Shown here: in pieces, positions 35,445-45,408 of the stretch
How the letters are laid out: every line of letters starts with the position of its first letter
Position numbering within the stretch: position 1 is the first letter of the stretch
From: JACPPO01 sp965262505
Lineage (GTDB): Bacteria; Acidobacteriota; Vicinamibacteria; Vicinamibacterales; UBA2999
Direction: 5' to 3'
DNA: 64,000 bases
NCBI GenBank assembly: GCA_965262505.1
Contig: CBDHFM010000030.1
Coordinates: 372,001 to 436,000 of the forward strand
Program-made: the position numbers and the translations under genes
The notes under the pieces: generated by a model
Database searches by the model: none
What the model was told of the DNA's origin: nothing
What the model saw: the letters and a program-made list of their open reading frames with translations, nothing else

Positions 35445-37108
35445 CGGGCTCATACCGCACGTTCGTCGACGTCCTCCTGACGTTGCGCGCATGCGAGCGC
35501 CAGGGGGCACGCTTCGTCCAGCGCTCGGGTGACGCGGTCTTCTATTGCTACAAGGATGTCGTCGCCAGGGCCCAGGCCGCTGCCGGAGCGCTGCAGGCTC
35601 AGGGGCTGCGGCCGGGGGAACGGGTCGGAATCGTGCTGCCGACCGGCATCGAGTTCTTCGACGCGTTTCTCGGCGTGGTGCTCGCGGGCGGCATCCCGGC
35701 TGCGCTGTACCCGCCACTCAGGCTCGGCAAGCTCGACGAGTACTTCCTGCGCACCGCGCGGATGCTGCAGAAGATCGATGCCCGCTGGCTCATCACGGAG
35801 CCGCGGATTCGGCGGATCCTCGGCCCCGTTGTGGAGACAGCGGCCTGCATCCACGATGTACTTGATGCGAACGATTTGGGCCCCAAGGCCCCGTGGACCC
35901 CTGTCGAGATCGATCCCCAGAGTCCGGCCTTTCTACAATTCTCATCCGGCACCACGCTCGAGCCGAAGGCGGTCATGGTGTCGCACGTCAACCTGCTCAG
36001 CAATCTCGAGATGCTGGACGGCTTCTTCCGCACCCTGACGCCAACCGAAGTCGAGCAGGGAGGCGTTTGCTGGTTGCCCCTATACCACGACATGGGCTTG
36101 CTCGGCTGCATGTTGTTGGGCCTCGACCATCCCGGCACCGTGACGTATATCGGGCCAGAGCAGTTCATCGCCCGGCCGCAGATCTGGCTCGAGACGCTTT
36201 CTCGCTATAAGGCTGTCGTCTCGGCAGCGCCGGATTTTGCCTACAGACACTGCGCAGCCAACGTCAAGGACGGCGACCTCGACGCGCTCGACCTGTCCAA
36301 CTGGAGGATTGCCCTCAATGGCGCCGAGCCGATTGACATCGAGGTGATGCGGAGTTTTTCCGAACGCATGTCTGGATGCGGATTCCGGCTGCACGCAATG
36401 ACGCCCGCCTACGGTCTGGCGGAAGCGGGCCTGGTCGTCAGCCTTTCGGCCTTCGACGCCCCGCCGCGCATCTGTGAATTCGACCGCGAGCGTCTGTCCG
36501 AGCAACGGGAGGCGGTCCCTGGATCAGGGCGGCGCCTTGTCTCGGTTGGTCCTCCAGTGCCCGGCATGGAGCTTCAGATTCGTGACGACGAGGGACAGCC
36601 GCTCGGTGAGGGACGCGTCGGTACCATCATGGCGCGCGGACGCTCCATCACGCGCGGCTACTTCAACGATCCAGAGCTCTCTGCCCGCGTCATCCGTGAC
36701 GGCTGGCTCGATACCGGCGATCTTGGCTTCCTCATGGACGGAGAGCTGTTTATCACGGGGCGAGCCAAGGATCTGATCATTATCCGGGGCCGCAACTACG
36801 CGCCGCAGGAGATCGAGCAGTTTGTGTTGACTGAGGGGGTACGATCCGCTGTGGCGCTTGGCGCCGTCATCGAGGGTCATGGCGAACAGCTCGTTGTGCT
36901 TGCCGAGCATGAGAGCCAGTCAGCTGGCTTGTCAGTCGCGGAGTTACGCGACGGGATCACGCAGAGGATTCTCCAGGGCATTTCGCTGACTCCGTACGAG
37001 GTGCGGCTCCTCGCTCCAGGCACACTGCCACGTACCGCGTCCGGGAAGCTCCAGCGTTCCCAAGCGCTGCGGCAGTACGAGACCGGCACCCTAGCAGCCT
37101 GTGGTTAA
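35441..37108 (+). CDS. fatty acyl-AMP ligase (FAAL/FadD32-like), 3' end replaced by IS sequence
   Basis: 555 residues. It activates fatty acids as acyl-AMP and loads them on an ACP. Adenylation motifs are intact: LQFSSGTTLEPKAVMVSH, LPLYHDMGLLGC, MTPAYGLAEAGLVVS, LDTGDLGFLMDGELFITGR, and the catalytic Lys of TASGKLQRSQALR. Activation of the acyl-AMP rather than acyl-CoA type is inferred from its coupling to an ACP gene. The last four residues (AACG) and the stop are coded by the inserted element; the native 41-residue tail lies at 38565-38690. The core enzyme may still work. Confidence 0.88.
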   Translation: MTGSYRTFVDVLLTLRACERQGARFVQRSGDAVFYCYKDVVARAQAAAGALQAQGLRPGERVGIVLPTGIEFFDAFLGVVLAGGIPAALYPPLRLGKLDEYFLRTARMLQKIDARWLITEPRIRRILGPVVETAACIHDVLDANDLGPKAPWTPVEIDPQSPAFLQFSSGTTLEPKAVMVSHVNLLSNLEMLDGFFRTLTPTEVEQGGVCWLPLYHDMGLLGCMLLGLDHPGTVTYIGPEQFIARPQIWLETLSRYKAVVSAAPDFAYRHCAANVKDGDLDALDLSNWRIALNGAEPIDIEVMRSFSERMSGCGFRLHAMTPAYGLAEAGLVVSLSAFDAPPRICEFDRERLSEQREAVPGSGRRLVSVGPPVPGMELQIRDDEGQPLGEGRVGTIMARGRSITRGYFNDPELSARVIRDGWLDTGDLGFLMDGELFITGRAKDLIIIRGRNYAPQEIEQFVLTEGVRSAVALGAVIEGHGEQLVVLAEHESQSAGLSVAELRDGITQRILQGISLTPYEVRLLAPGTLPRTASGKLQRSQALRQYETGTLAACG

Positions 37109-38562
37109 AGGGCCGAAAGGGATCGACACGACTGATCCCGCGTACTACACTCCCGCATGGCCATGAGTCGACGTAAGGACCGGGCACGGACACCCGGATT
37201 GTGGATCGCGACGAACGCGTTGCCGGTTACGGGCGGGCATCCGTTCTATCAGCGGCTAAATCAGGTCCTGGACACGCACGCGTTCGACGCGTGCGTCGAG
37301 GCGCAGTGCGCCCCGTTCTACGCCGCGACGGTCGGCCGTCCCAGTCTGCTGCCGGGGACCTATTTCCGGCTGCTCTTGATCGGGTACTTCGAGGGCATCG
37401 ATTCGGAGCGTGGGATCGCCTGGCGGACTGCCGACTCGCTGGCGCTGCGCGGCTTTCTCGGGTTGGGCCTCGATGAGGCGACATCCGAGCACTCGACGAT
37501 CTCCCGGACGCGGCGGCTGATCGACCTCGAGACGCACCGGGCGGTCTTCACGTGGATCCTGCAGGTGCTGGCGACGGCCGATCGCGTGAAGGGCAAGACG
37601 ATCGGGATCGATGCCACGACCCTCGAAGCCAATGCCGCCTTGCGGAGCATCGTGCGCCGCGACTCCGGCGAGACGTATCAGGAGTTCTTGACGCGGCTCG
37701 CACAGGCCTCGGGCATCGAGACGCCGACACGGGCGGACTTAGCGCGCCTTGATCGCAAGCGCCCGAAGAAGGGCTGCAATACCGACTGGCGGCATCCACA
37801 CGACCCTGATGCGCGGATCACGAAAATGAAGGACGGGCGTACGCATCTGGCCCACAAGGCTGAGCACGCCGTCGACCTGGAGACTGGGGCGATCGTGGGC
37901 GTGACGGTGCAGGGCGCCGATCAGGGCGATACGACGACGATCGCGGAGACGGTCACCACGACGGCCGAAGAGCTCGAAGCCGTGGCGGTGGCGACCGACG
38001 GGCACACGGCGATCATCGACGAGGTCGTGGCCGACAAGGGATACCACAGTAATCAGACGCTGGTGGATCTCGCGACACTCGACCTGCGGACCTCTATCGC
38101 GGAGCCCGATCGCGGCCGGCGCAACTGGACGCACCAGGCGGCGGCGCGCGACGCGGTGTACGCGAATCGTCGACGCATCCGGGGCGTGCGTGGGTTGGCC
38201 TTGTCGCGTCGACGGAGTGAGTATCTCGAACGACCGAATGCGCATCTCTCTGAAACCGGTGGGATGCGGCGCACGCATCTGCGAGGGCACACCAACATCC
38301 TGAAACGTTTACTCGTCCATATCGGCGACTTCAATCTGGGCCTCTTGATGCGGTCGCTCGTCGGCGTCGGCACGCCGCGGAGCCTGCAGGGCCACCTGGC
38401 GACGATTGTGGCGCTCGTCATTGCGCTGTGGACGCGCGTGGAGCGCCGCTGGCGCGACCACCACACGCCATCCGACGATCAGGCGTCCGTTTTTACGCCG
38501 AATCATCGTTTCGAGCTGCTACCTGTTGGCGCGTCAGAAGGCGACCTTTAACCACGGGCTGC
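37094..38562 (+). mobile_element. IS5/IS1182-like insertion sequence, 1469 bp, TSD TA
   Basis: The left end GCAGCCTGTGGTTAAAGG and the right end, read inward as GCAGCCCGTGGTTAAAGG, differ at one base. TA flanks both sides (37092-37093, 38563-38564). Removing the element and one TA restores the ligase reading frame. One intact transposase gene fills it. The transposase stop (TAA) lies in the right inverted repeat, and the ligase stop (TAA) in the left. Confidence 0.88.
37157..38551 (+). CDS. DDE transposase, IS5/IS1182-like (DUF772 N-terminus)
   Basis: 464 residues. The N-terminal DUF772-type segment is visible in LLPGTYFRLLLIGYFEGIDS and RTADSLALRGFLGLGLDE, followed by a DDE core: GKTIGIDATTLEANAAL (first Asp), VADKGYHSNQTLVDL (second Asp), and the late helix with Glu near YLERPNAHLSETGGMRRTHLRG. 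The ATG at 37157 may be replaced by the next Met at 37163. The coding frame is intact, so the element may be mobile. Family assignment between IS5 and IS1182 is not certain. Confidence 0.87.
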   Translation: MAMSRRKDRARTPGLWIATNALPVTGGHPFYQRLNQVLDTHAFDACVEAQCAPFYAATVGRPSLLPGTYFRLLLIGYFEGIDSERGIAWRTADSLALRGFLGLGLDEATSEHSTISRTRRLIDLETHRAVFTWILQVLATADRVKGKTIGIDATTLEANAALRSIVRRDSGETYQEFLTRLAQASGIETPTRADLARLDRKRPKKGCNTDWRHPHDPDARITKMKDGRTHLAHKAEHAVDLETGAIVGVTVQGADQGDTTTIAETVTTTAEELEAVAVATDGHTAIIDEVVADKGYHSNQTLVDLATLDLRTSIAEPDRGRRNWTHQAAARDAVYANRRRIRGVRGLALSRRRSEYLERPNAHLSETGGMRRTHLRGHTNILKRLLVHIGDFNLGLLMRSLVGVGTPRSLQGHLATIVALVIALWTRVERRWRDHHTPSDDQASVFTPNHRFELLPVGASEGDL

Positions 38563-38564
38563 TA

Positions 38565-38690
38565 ACCGCTCCCGACAAGGTCAACCTGCTCCTGCTCGCC
38601 AGGGAGGTGGGGCGCTCCCAACTCGCGTGGTCGCGCCGGTGGCTTCGGCGGTCGGTGCGTTCAGGCAGCGACGACAAGACCACCGACTAG
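38565..38690 (+). pseudogene. 3' end of the fatty acyl-AMP ligase, cut off by the IS
   Basis: In frame with the ligase when the element is removed: after GTL the sequence continues TAPDKVNLLLLAREVG and ends KTTD-TAG. About 41 residues. It has no start of its own. The gap that follows (38691-38920) is AT-richer and holds no recognisable gene; TAAGGAGG at 38755-38762 is followed by no good frame. Confidence 0.85.
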
Positions 38691-38920
38691 GAGCAGGCCG
38701 GCGTTGGTGCATCGCTCCGCGCCTCGCTGCCGGTGGGTGAAAAGACAAAACCGTAAGGAGGCAACTAACGAGTAGGTAACAAGGGACAATAACGGGCACA
38801 ACGAGATGCTAAGATGCTAGGGTTTTTAGGGGTTCGCCAAAGAAATATCTTGGTAATTTTGCCAATGCCGCGCAGGAATTTCCGTTTCGCCAGGCATCTC
38901 TTGGAACCTCGACGAGGCCG

Positions 38921-39916
38921 ATGACGATCCCTCATTCGTTTGAGCTTCTCGCCGGGAATCTGCAAGGCTGCCCTGATCCGTCAGTACCGATTGCGGCAAG
39001 CCGGTGGGGTGCCACAGGCCTGTTGAATCTCGAAGGCGCGCCGGCGGACCGTGCCCGAGCAGCGCTCGACCGATTTCTCGCGTTCGGTCGCGGTGCCCTC
39101 GCGATCAAGGTGGACGGGGCCGTCGCGAAGGTGACGACTGCGTCGAGTTCCGACGCCATCGGCCTTATTATTTTTTCCACGACGACGTCGGCGGAATGGC
39201 CGGCGCTCGTGCCTGCGGCGCGCCGTATCGCACGACGCGTGCTGTGCGAGTGCACATCGGAGGAAAAGGCGCGCCTTGCAGTGGCGGCAGGTGCCAGTGG
39301 CGTTGTCGCCAAGGGCAATGAGGCCGGCGGATTCGTCGGCGAGGAGACCACGTTCGTCCTTGTGCAGCGGCTGATCGGGTGCGGCCTGCCCGTTTGGGCC
39401 GCCGGAGGAATCAGCCTGCACACGGCCGCCGCGTGCCGCGTGGCCGGGTGTGCCGGAGTCGTCATCGACGCCGCTCTCGCGCTCACGCGCGAATCGACGC
39501 CTCCGCCATCACTGCGCGCCGTTATCGAACGCACAGAAGGCGATGACACCGCGTGCGTCGGCGCGGCGTTGGGCGATCTCTTCCGGTTGCACCGACGAAT
39601 CGGGGTACGTCTCGTCGAGCAGCTCCAGGGGCTCGAGCAGCAACTCGCCGCCATGCCGGCACAGGACGCGATTCGAGCGTGGCGTGAGGAACTGCGGGTA
39701 CGCATGAACCCAGCCGGCAGCGCGCCGCTCTGGCCACTCGGACAGGACGCGAGCTTCGCGGCGCCGCTCGCGCGCCGCTTCCGGAACGTCGCCGGCGTAC
39801 TCGACGCGTTTCGCGCGGCGATTGCCGGACACGTGCGGATCGCGCAGGAGCTGCGCACCCTCGCGCCGGATGCGCCGTTGGCGCGCGCGCACGGCACCAC
39901 GTATCCGATTCTGTAA
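38921..39916 (+). pseudogene. polyketide synthase remnant, part 1: first nitronate-monooxygenase-like domain
   Basis: 331 residues of a (beta-alpha)8 NMO/NPD-like domain with GNEAGGFVGEETTFVLVQ in place of the usual GGH flavin motif, so the His is absent. Start ATG 38921 looks native (FELLAGNLQGCPDPSVPIA). The frame then hits TAA at 39914-39916 but resumes in the same frame with GPMTRVSD, the usual linker to the second domain. It is therefore the N-terminus of one long synthase gene broken by a nonsense codon. A Gln CAA to TAA change is the simplest cause. Confidence 0.82.
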
Positions 39917-39922
39917 GGCCCG

Positions 39923-41200
39923 ATGACGCGGGTAAGCGACACGCCCGACTTCGCGGGCAGCGTGTCTGCCGCCGGTGCCCTGCCTTTTCTTGCCCTCGCG
40001 CTCATGAGAGGTCCGCAGGTCCGCCTGTTGCTCGACCAGACGCGCTCGCGTCTCGGGGATCGGCCCTGGGGCGTGGGCATCCTCGGCTTCGTGCCGCCGG
40101 ACTTGCGGGAGGAGCAGCTTGAGGCGGTGCACGCGGTTAAACCTGAGTTCGCGCTGATCGCCGGAGGTCGGCCCGATCAGGCCGCCAGTCTCGAGCGCGA
40201 AGGCATCGCCACTTACTTGCACGTCCCGTCGCCCGGCCTCCTGCGCGCGTTCATCGAGAGCGGCTCGCGGCGGTTTGTGTTCGAGGGTCTGGAATGCGGC
40301 GGTCACGTGGGACCGCGCACGAGCTTCGTGCTGTGGACCGCGATGATCGATGTGCTGCTCGAAGCGGTGCGTTCTGGCGTTCGAGGGGAGGACCTGCACG
40401 TGGTCTTCGCTGGAGGCGTGCATGACGCTCGCTCCGCGGCGATGGTGGGCACGCTCTCTGCGCCGTTAGCCGCCGCGGGGGGTCGTGTGGGAGTCCTCAT
40501 CGGCACGGCGTATCTCTTCACCGAGGAAGTGGTCGCGGGCCACGCGATTGGTTCCGTGTTCCAGCGTGAAGCGCTCGACTGCGCGCGCACGGTCCTCTTC
40601 GAGACTGCACCGGGTCACGCGATCCGCTGCTCGGACACTCCGTACTTCGACACGTTCCGGCAGCTCAAGCGCCGGCTCGTGGCCGAGGGGTGCACCGGAG
40701 ACGCCCTGAAGGAGACGCTCGAATCGCTCAATCTCGGCCGCTTGCGGCTTGCCTCGAAGGGGGTCCTTCGGGAGACGGACGCCCGTGGGTCGGCGCGGTA
40801 CGTTGAGGTGCCTCCAGGTCAGCAGCGTCTCGACGGGATGTACATGCTCGGGCAGGTCGCAGCGCTGCGTCGCGAGGTGCTCTCGATTCGCGATCTGCAC
40901 CGGCAGGTCAGCGTCGCCGGCACCGCGCTCCTCGATGAAGTCGAGCCGAGTGGGCCAGCGGCGATACCCAACCCGCCGCCTCCGTGTGACGTCGCCATCG
41001 TCGGCATGGGCTGCGTGCTCCCGGGTGCGACCGACGCGCGCGCGTTCTGGAGCAACATCCTCAACAAGGTGGATGCGATCACGGAAGTGCCGCCCGAGCG
41101 ATTCGATGCCGATCGCTTTTTCGATCGTGATGTGAAAGCGCGCGACCGCATCGTGTCGAAATGGGGCGGCTTCCTCGCCGACGTGCCGTTCACACGGTGA
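39923..41200 (+). pseudogene. polyketide synthase remnant, part 2: second NMO domain and start of the ketosynthase
   Basis: 425 residues. The NMO domain carries the flavin motif FEGLECGGHVGPRTSFVLW and a later GVLIGTAYLFTEEV. After a Pro linker the ketosynthase begins: CDVAIVGMGCVLPGATDARA, FWSNILNKVDAITEVPPERF, and SKWGGFLADVPF. It then stops at 41198-41200 because an internal deletion has joined VPF to sequence belonging some 50-60 residues further on in another frame. The ketosynthase is of the HglE/PfaA type seen in glycolipid and polyunsaturated fatty acid synthases. Confidence 0.82.
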
Positions 41201-42330
41201 TGCTGGACCAGGTGCTGCGGATCCTCAAACAGCTACATCCCGAACATACCGAAGGCGAGCTGGCGGACATTCGCCGACAGCTCAAGGCCAGCCTGCCGCC
41301 GTTTCACGCGGAGACCGCGGCGGGGCTTGTGCCGAACATCATTACCGGCCGCATCGCGAACCGCCTTGACTGCATGAGGGCGAACTACATCGTGGACGCG
41401 GCCTGCGCGTCGTCCATCGTGGCGGTGGACCAAGCGATTCGCGATCTCCAGAGCGGACGCTGCGATCTCGCCATCGCCGGCGGCGTGCACGCGTCCACGC
41501 CGCCTCCCATTGTCACCATCTTCTGCCAGCTCAACGCGATCTCTCCCTCAGGGCAGATCCGGCCGTTCGACGCGAGCGCTGACGGCACGCTGCTCGGTGA
41601 GGGGGTCGGCATGGTCGTGCTCAGGCGGCTCGAGGACGCCGAGCGCGACGGCAACCGCATCTACGCGGTCCTCCGCGGCGTTGGCATCGCGAGCGACGGC
41701 CGTGGCGTCGGCCTGCTGGCGCCGCGCCTCGAAGGCGACGAGCTGGCGCTCAGACGCGCGTATGACGCCGCCGGGGTTCTGCCGAAGTCGGTCGGGCTCA
41801 TCGAGGCGCATGGCACGGCGATGGCCGTGGGCGATGCGGTCGAGATGGAAGCGCTAATCCGCGTTTTCGGCGCGCGGCCCGGACCGCGGCCGCGCTGCGC
41901 GGTCGGCTCGGTGAAATCCATAATCGGGCATCTGATGCCCGCCTCCGGTATCGCCGGACTGATCAAGGTCGCGCTCGCACTGCACCACCGGGTGCTGCCG
42001 CCGACGATGCATTGCGACGAGCCGAACCCGAATCTGGGCCTGGACGGCTCGGCGTTCTACCTGAACACCGAGGCGCGACCCTGGATCCACGCCGGGACCG
42101 CGCCGCGCCGGGCGGGGGTGAACGCGTTCGGCTTCGGCGGCATCAACGCGCACGCAGTGCTCGAGGAATATGTCGGACCCGCGCCGCCGCCGGCGATCTC
42201 ACGGCGGCAATGGGACTGCGAAGTATGCATCGTCTCCGCCGGGTCGCGCGAGGCGCTTGCGGCCGAGGCGGACGCGCTGCGCGCGGCGCTGGGCGCGGCG
42301 CGTGACGTCCCGCTGAGGGACATCGCCTAA
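41161..42330 (+). pseudogene. polyketide synthase remnant, part 3: rest of the ketosynthase
   Basis: Native sequence starts about 41201 (MLDQVLRILKQLHPEHTEGE). The active-site Cys is present in YIVDAACASSIVAVD, and both His residues in IEAHGTAMAVGD and KSIIGHLMPASG; the C-terminal GFGGINAHAVLEEY is intact. The segment before MLDQVL is missing. The frame ends at TAA 42328-42330 in DIA-stop-TLNVMRPADVARLG, where related proteins have Tyr. The next part continues in the same frame. Confidence 0.82.
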
Positions 42331-42339
42331 ACCCTGAAC

Positions 42340-43677
42340 GTGATGCGGCCGGCCGACGTGGCGCGGCTCGGGATCGTTGCGGCATCGGTCGAGGACCTTC
42401 GCGCGAAGCTCGAGCGCGCAGCCATGAAACTGCGGGACCCGCGTGTCCGCCGCATTCGGGAAGTGGATGGCATCTACTACTTCACACGACCGCTCGCAGC
42501 CGAGGGAAAGCTGGCGTTCGTGTTCCCTGGCGAAGGATCGCAGTACTCGAACATGCTCGCCGACCTCTGCACGCAGTTTCCAGAGGTGCGCGCTGCGTTC
42601 GACTTCATGGACCGGGCGTTTGCCGACCATCCGCGGGGGTACCTGCCCAGCGACGTCGTGTTTCCCCCGCACGCCTCGGGTCCGCCGCAGCAACTGTTTG
42701 GCATGGACGCGGGAGCCGAAGCGGTGTTCACCGCGAACCAAGCTCTGGCCGCGCTGCTCAAGTCACTCGGGCTGATGCCAGACGCGGTCGTCAGCCACAG
42801 CACCGGCGAGCACTCGGCACTGCTCGTCGCCGGTACCGTGACGGTGCGCGACGAAGCGGAGTTGCGCGCGCACGTGGTCGGTGTGAACGGCGTCTACGAG
42901 CAATTGCAGGCGACGAGCGGCATCCCGGAGGGCGTGCTGCTCGCGACCGGCGGCATCGACTTCGGCGTCTTGAGGCAGTTGGTCGAGGCGACGGACGGGC
43001 AGGTGCACATCGCGATGGACAACTGTCCGCATCAAGTGGTCCTCTGCGGCACGCCCGAGGCGATCGCCGCCCTGCAGCCGTCGCTCCGCGAGCACCGGGC
43101 GATCTGCCAGGAGCTGCCGTTCGCGGGTGCGTATCACACGCCCTGGTTCGAGGTCTTCTGCACGCCGCTGCGCGCGTACTTCAGCAGGGTGACCGTCACG
43201 CCGCCCGGCGCCATCGACGTGTACTCCTGCGTGACCGCCCGGAAGTTCCCTGCGGATCCCGATGCGGTGCGCGAACTGGTCTCGACGCAGTGGGCCCGGT
43301 CGGTGCGGTTCCGGGAGACGATCGAGGCGATGCACGCGGACGGCGTGCGCCTGTTCGTCGAAGCCGGGCCGCGGGCCAGCCTGACCGGATTCATCGATGA
43401 CATCCTCCGCGGCCGCGAGTACTCGGCAATCGCATCGAACGTCCCGCACAGATCCGGGCCGGCGCAGGTGAACCATCTCGTCGCACAGCTCATCGCGCAG
43501 GTGGCGGCAGGTTCAGCCCGCGGCGGCTCGGTGCCCTCGCTTGGCTCGGTTGCTCGGTGGCTCGGAAGACGCCGGGCAGAATCTGGCAGCGACCGATCTG
43601 CGGGCGGTCCTGATGGGGATGCCTCCAGAGAGCCGTCTAGAGAAACTCGCGTTTGCGATGGCCGGAGTCGTAGGTGA
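42340..43677 (+). pseudogene. polyketide synthase remnant, part 4: acyltransferase domain
   Basis: AT domain with FVFPGEGSQYSNML, the Ser nucleophile in VVSHSTGEHSALLVAG, VHIAMDNCPHQVVLCG, and the AGAYHTPWF His. The real frame is continuous with part 3 across the TAA at 42328. After about residue 400 it loses sense (WLGRRRAESGSDRSAGG), because the linker to the carrier domain has shifted frame near 43550. The AT is nearly complete and would be soluble if translated alone, but it has no good start signal. Confidence 0.82.
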
Positions 43678-43745
43678 GACGCTGCGTATGCCTGCCGAGA
43701 AGGTCGATGTCCGCCAACCCTTGTCGGAGATGGGCATCGATTCTC
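43541..43745 (+). pseudogene. polyketide synthase remnant, part 5: truncated carrier domain
   Basis: In a different frame from the AT. ATDLRAVLMGMPPESRLEKL, then VVGETLRMPAEKVDVRQPLSEMGIDS is the front half of an ACP domain up to the phosphopantetheine Ser. After MGIDS the sequence changes to non-ACP. All later synthase domains (KR, DH and others expected) are gone. Confidence 0.75.
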
Positions 43746-43748
43746 CAG

Positions 43749-44084
43749 AAGGATGGTCCGAGGCGTATGCTTTTGCACTTCCTTCGGCCGGTGAGCAGAG
43801 AGCAGATGGTGGACGCCTACATCGAGGCCTTCGTCAACAACGCGCCGGACGCGCAGAAGACGCTGAAGGCCGAGATCGACGGGCTCTTGGCGGCCTTCGA
43901 CTCTGTCGGGAAGGGCGACGAGATGACCTTCACCTATATCCCCGGGATCGGCACGACGCTCGCCATCAGGAACGAGGACAAGGTAACCATCCCTGGCCAG
44001 CCTTTCGCGCGGGCCATGTTCGCCGCGTGGCTCGGACCGAAGCCTCCCAGTAGCGGCTTGAAGAAGGGATTACTTGGACAGTAG
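43749..44084 (+). pseudogene. chalcone-isomerase-like protein, C-terminal fragment
   Basis: About 111 residues in a third frame, starting right at the broken ACP. RRMLLHFLRPVSREQMVDAY, then DEMTFTYIPGIGTTLAIRNE and GQPFARAMFAAWLGPKPPSS, then LKKGLLGQ match the C-terminal half of chalcone-isomerase-like (CHI-fold) proteins, which bind fatty acids in bacteria. The N-terminal half is missing. A deletion with one end in the synthase and one in this gene explains the junction. Confidence 0.72.
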
Positions 44085-44480
44085 AAGGCCTGGCGGCTGG
44101 AGGGGCCATGGGCCTGGCGGCGGGGCGACCAAACTCGACATGGAAAGCGTGGCGAAAGGCGTCGACCCGACGCTCCGGGCGGCCGCCACAGCGCCCCCGG
44201 CACCGTAAGTCGCCCACTCGTACAGGCCGAACCGAGTGCCGGGTTCGATGGGAATCGGGAGAGTCGAGTTGTATCTCCATCCGACTCCGACACTGGCCAG
44301 AAGAATCTGGCCTTCTGGGGCCGGGGCACGCCCTGGCCCCTTTCTTCATACGGGTTTCAGCTTGAGACCTTGTTTTCTCTCGACTACTGTTCTCCGCCCT
44401 GGTCTCTCGTCGGCAGCACCCCCCGCACTCCGCGGCCAGCGACGCCGAGGGTCAGACGGCGGAGTCGAGGCGCCTACCGC
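44085..44480. other. 396 bp gap between two broken genes
   Basis: No sound gene. On the minus strand one frame from about 44300 to 44082 reads plausible beta-strand sequence (ASVGVGWRYNST, then FGLYEWATYGAGGA), but no start was found. A GC-rich hairpin with a T-rich tail is at 44317-44346. The gap may be residue of deleted genes. Confidence 0.5.
44317..44346 (+). terminator. rho-independent terminator candidate
   Basis: GGGGCCGGG pairs with CCCTGGCCCC (one bulged T), loop GCACG, followed by TTTCTT. A second hairpin, CCAGAAG/CTTCTGG, precedes it. It would end plus-strand transcripts from the polyketide/CHI region. Confidence 0.6.
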
Positions 44481-45408
44481 TCACCAGCGAACGTTCAGGT
44501 TGGCCCCGAACAGGTGCGCTCCGAATCGGTACTCTCCGTTGTTCAAGGCCGCCGTCGGACGCTCCAGTCCGCCGTCTCCGGTACGCCCGCGCTGATCGCG
44601 CTGATGCAGATACTGGTAGGCGAAGTCGAGCGACACGCGCTCTGAGAGCCGGCGTCCGAGTCCCGCGGTGAGCTCCACCCGCGGTCCCTCGGGCAGAAGG
44701 GGGTCGCCGTGTCGTCGGGAGCGGCGGCGGTGTGCGCCAGGATGCCGGCGCGAAGCGCCGTTCGAGGACCCGCTGTGATCTCGGTGCCAACCCGCACACC
44801 GTGCGTATCCCTGTAGCTTTCGTAGAGAGTCTGCGTGTTACCGTTCGTGGTTTCGAGCTTGAGAATCTCGAACAGCGACCAGTTCGTGAGCTGATAGTCG
44901 ACCTTGACCTTCATCCTATCGGTCGTCCTGACCATCATGCCCACCACGAACTGATCGGGAAGGTACAGCGACGTGGTCACCGCCTGACCGCTCTCGAGGC
45001 GACCGCCCGTGGCGAACTGTGAGGCGAGAAGCGCGTCCAGCGGGGTCCCGGGGGGAACGCCGGGCAGCGGAACGGGAGTGCGCATACCGGTGTCGATCTG
45101 GCGGCTGGTGAACTCGCCCTCGGTCGTGTCGACCTTCTGCCTCGACAGGTATCGCGCACCGACGGCCCAGCGCTCGTGAGGCTTGATCAGCAGGCCAAGA
45201 TGAAAACCCACCTGCACGGAGCGGCCTTCGAGCCGCACGTCCGCAAAATCGGTGAGCGGCGGCACCCCCAACTGCGCGAACGCGAGGTTCGTGCCCGGAA
45301 TGACCTGCCGGGAGAGGTCCGCTCGCTGACTGAGTTGGAGGCGCATGAACGAGATGTCGAGCCCGCCGCCAATCATCACCCTGTCGCTGCCCCTGACGGC
45401 AATCGTCG
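44481..45408 (-). pseudogene. FadL/OmpP1-type outer membrane transport protein, C-terminal part
   Basis: Continues the porin from the N-terminal part (46847-47308) across the IS256 element, in frame: PTI then AVRGSDRVMIGGGLDISF. Barrel strands follow (RWAVGARYLSRQKVD, DQFVVGMMVRTTDRMKVK). Near 44695 the frame is lost by an apparent 1-base deletion (reading TPFCPRDRG instead of TP.LPEGPRVELTAGLG); the last 65 residues, ending FGANLNVRW with the terminal aromatic, are in the next frame. So the gene has two independent lesions. Confidence 0.87.

Noticed and set aside
19363..42330. Reassignment of TAA to Tyr, because two TAA codons stand at expected Tyr positions (19363, 42328)
   Set aside because: Intact core genes such as apt, accA and the efflux channel end with TAA at the proper length, so TAA is a working stop; both cases are in decaying or mobile genes.
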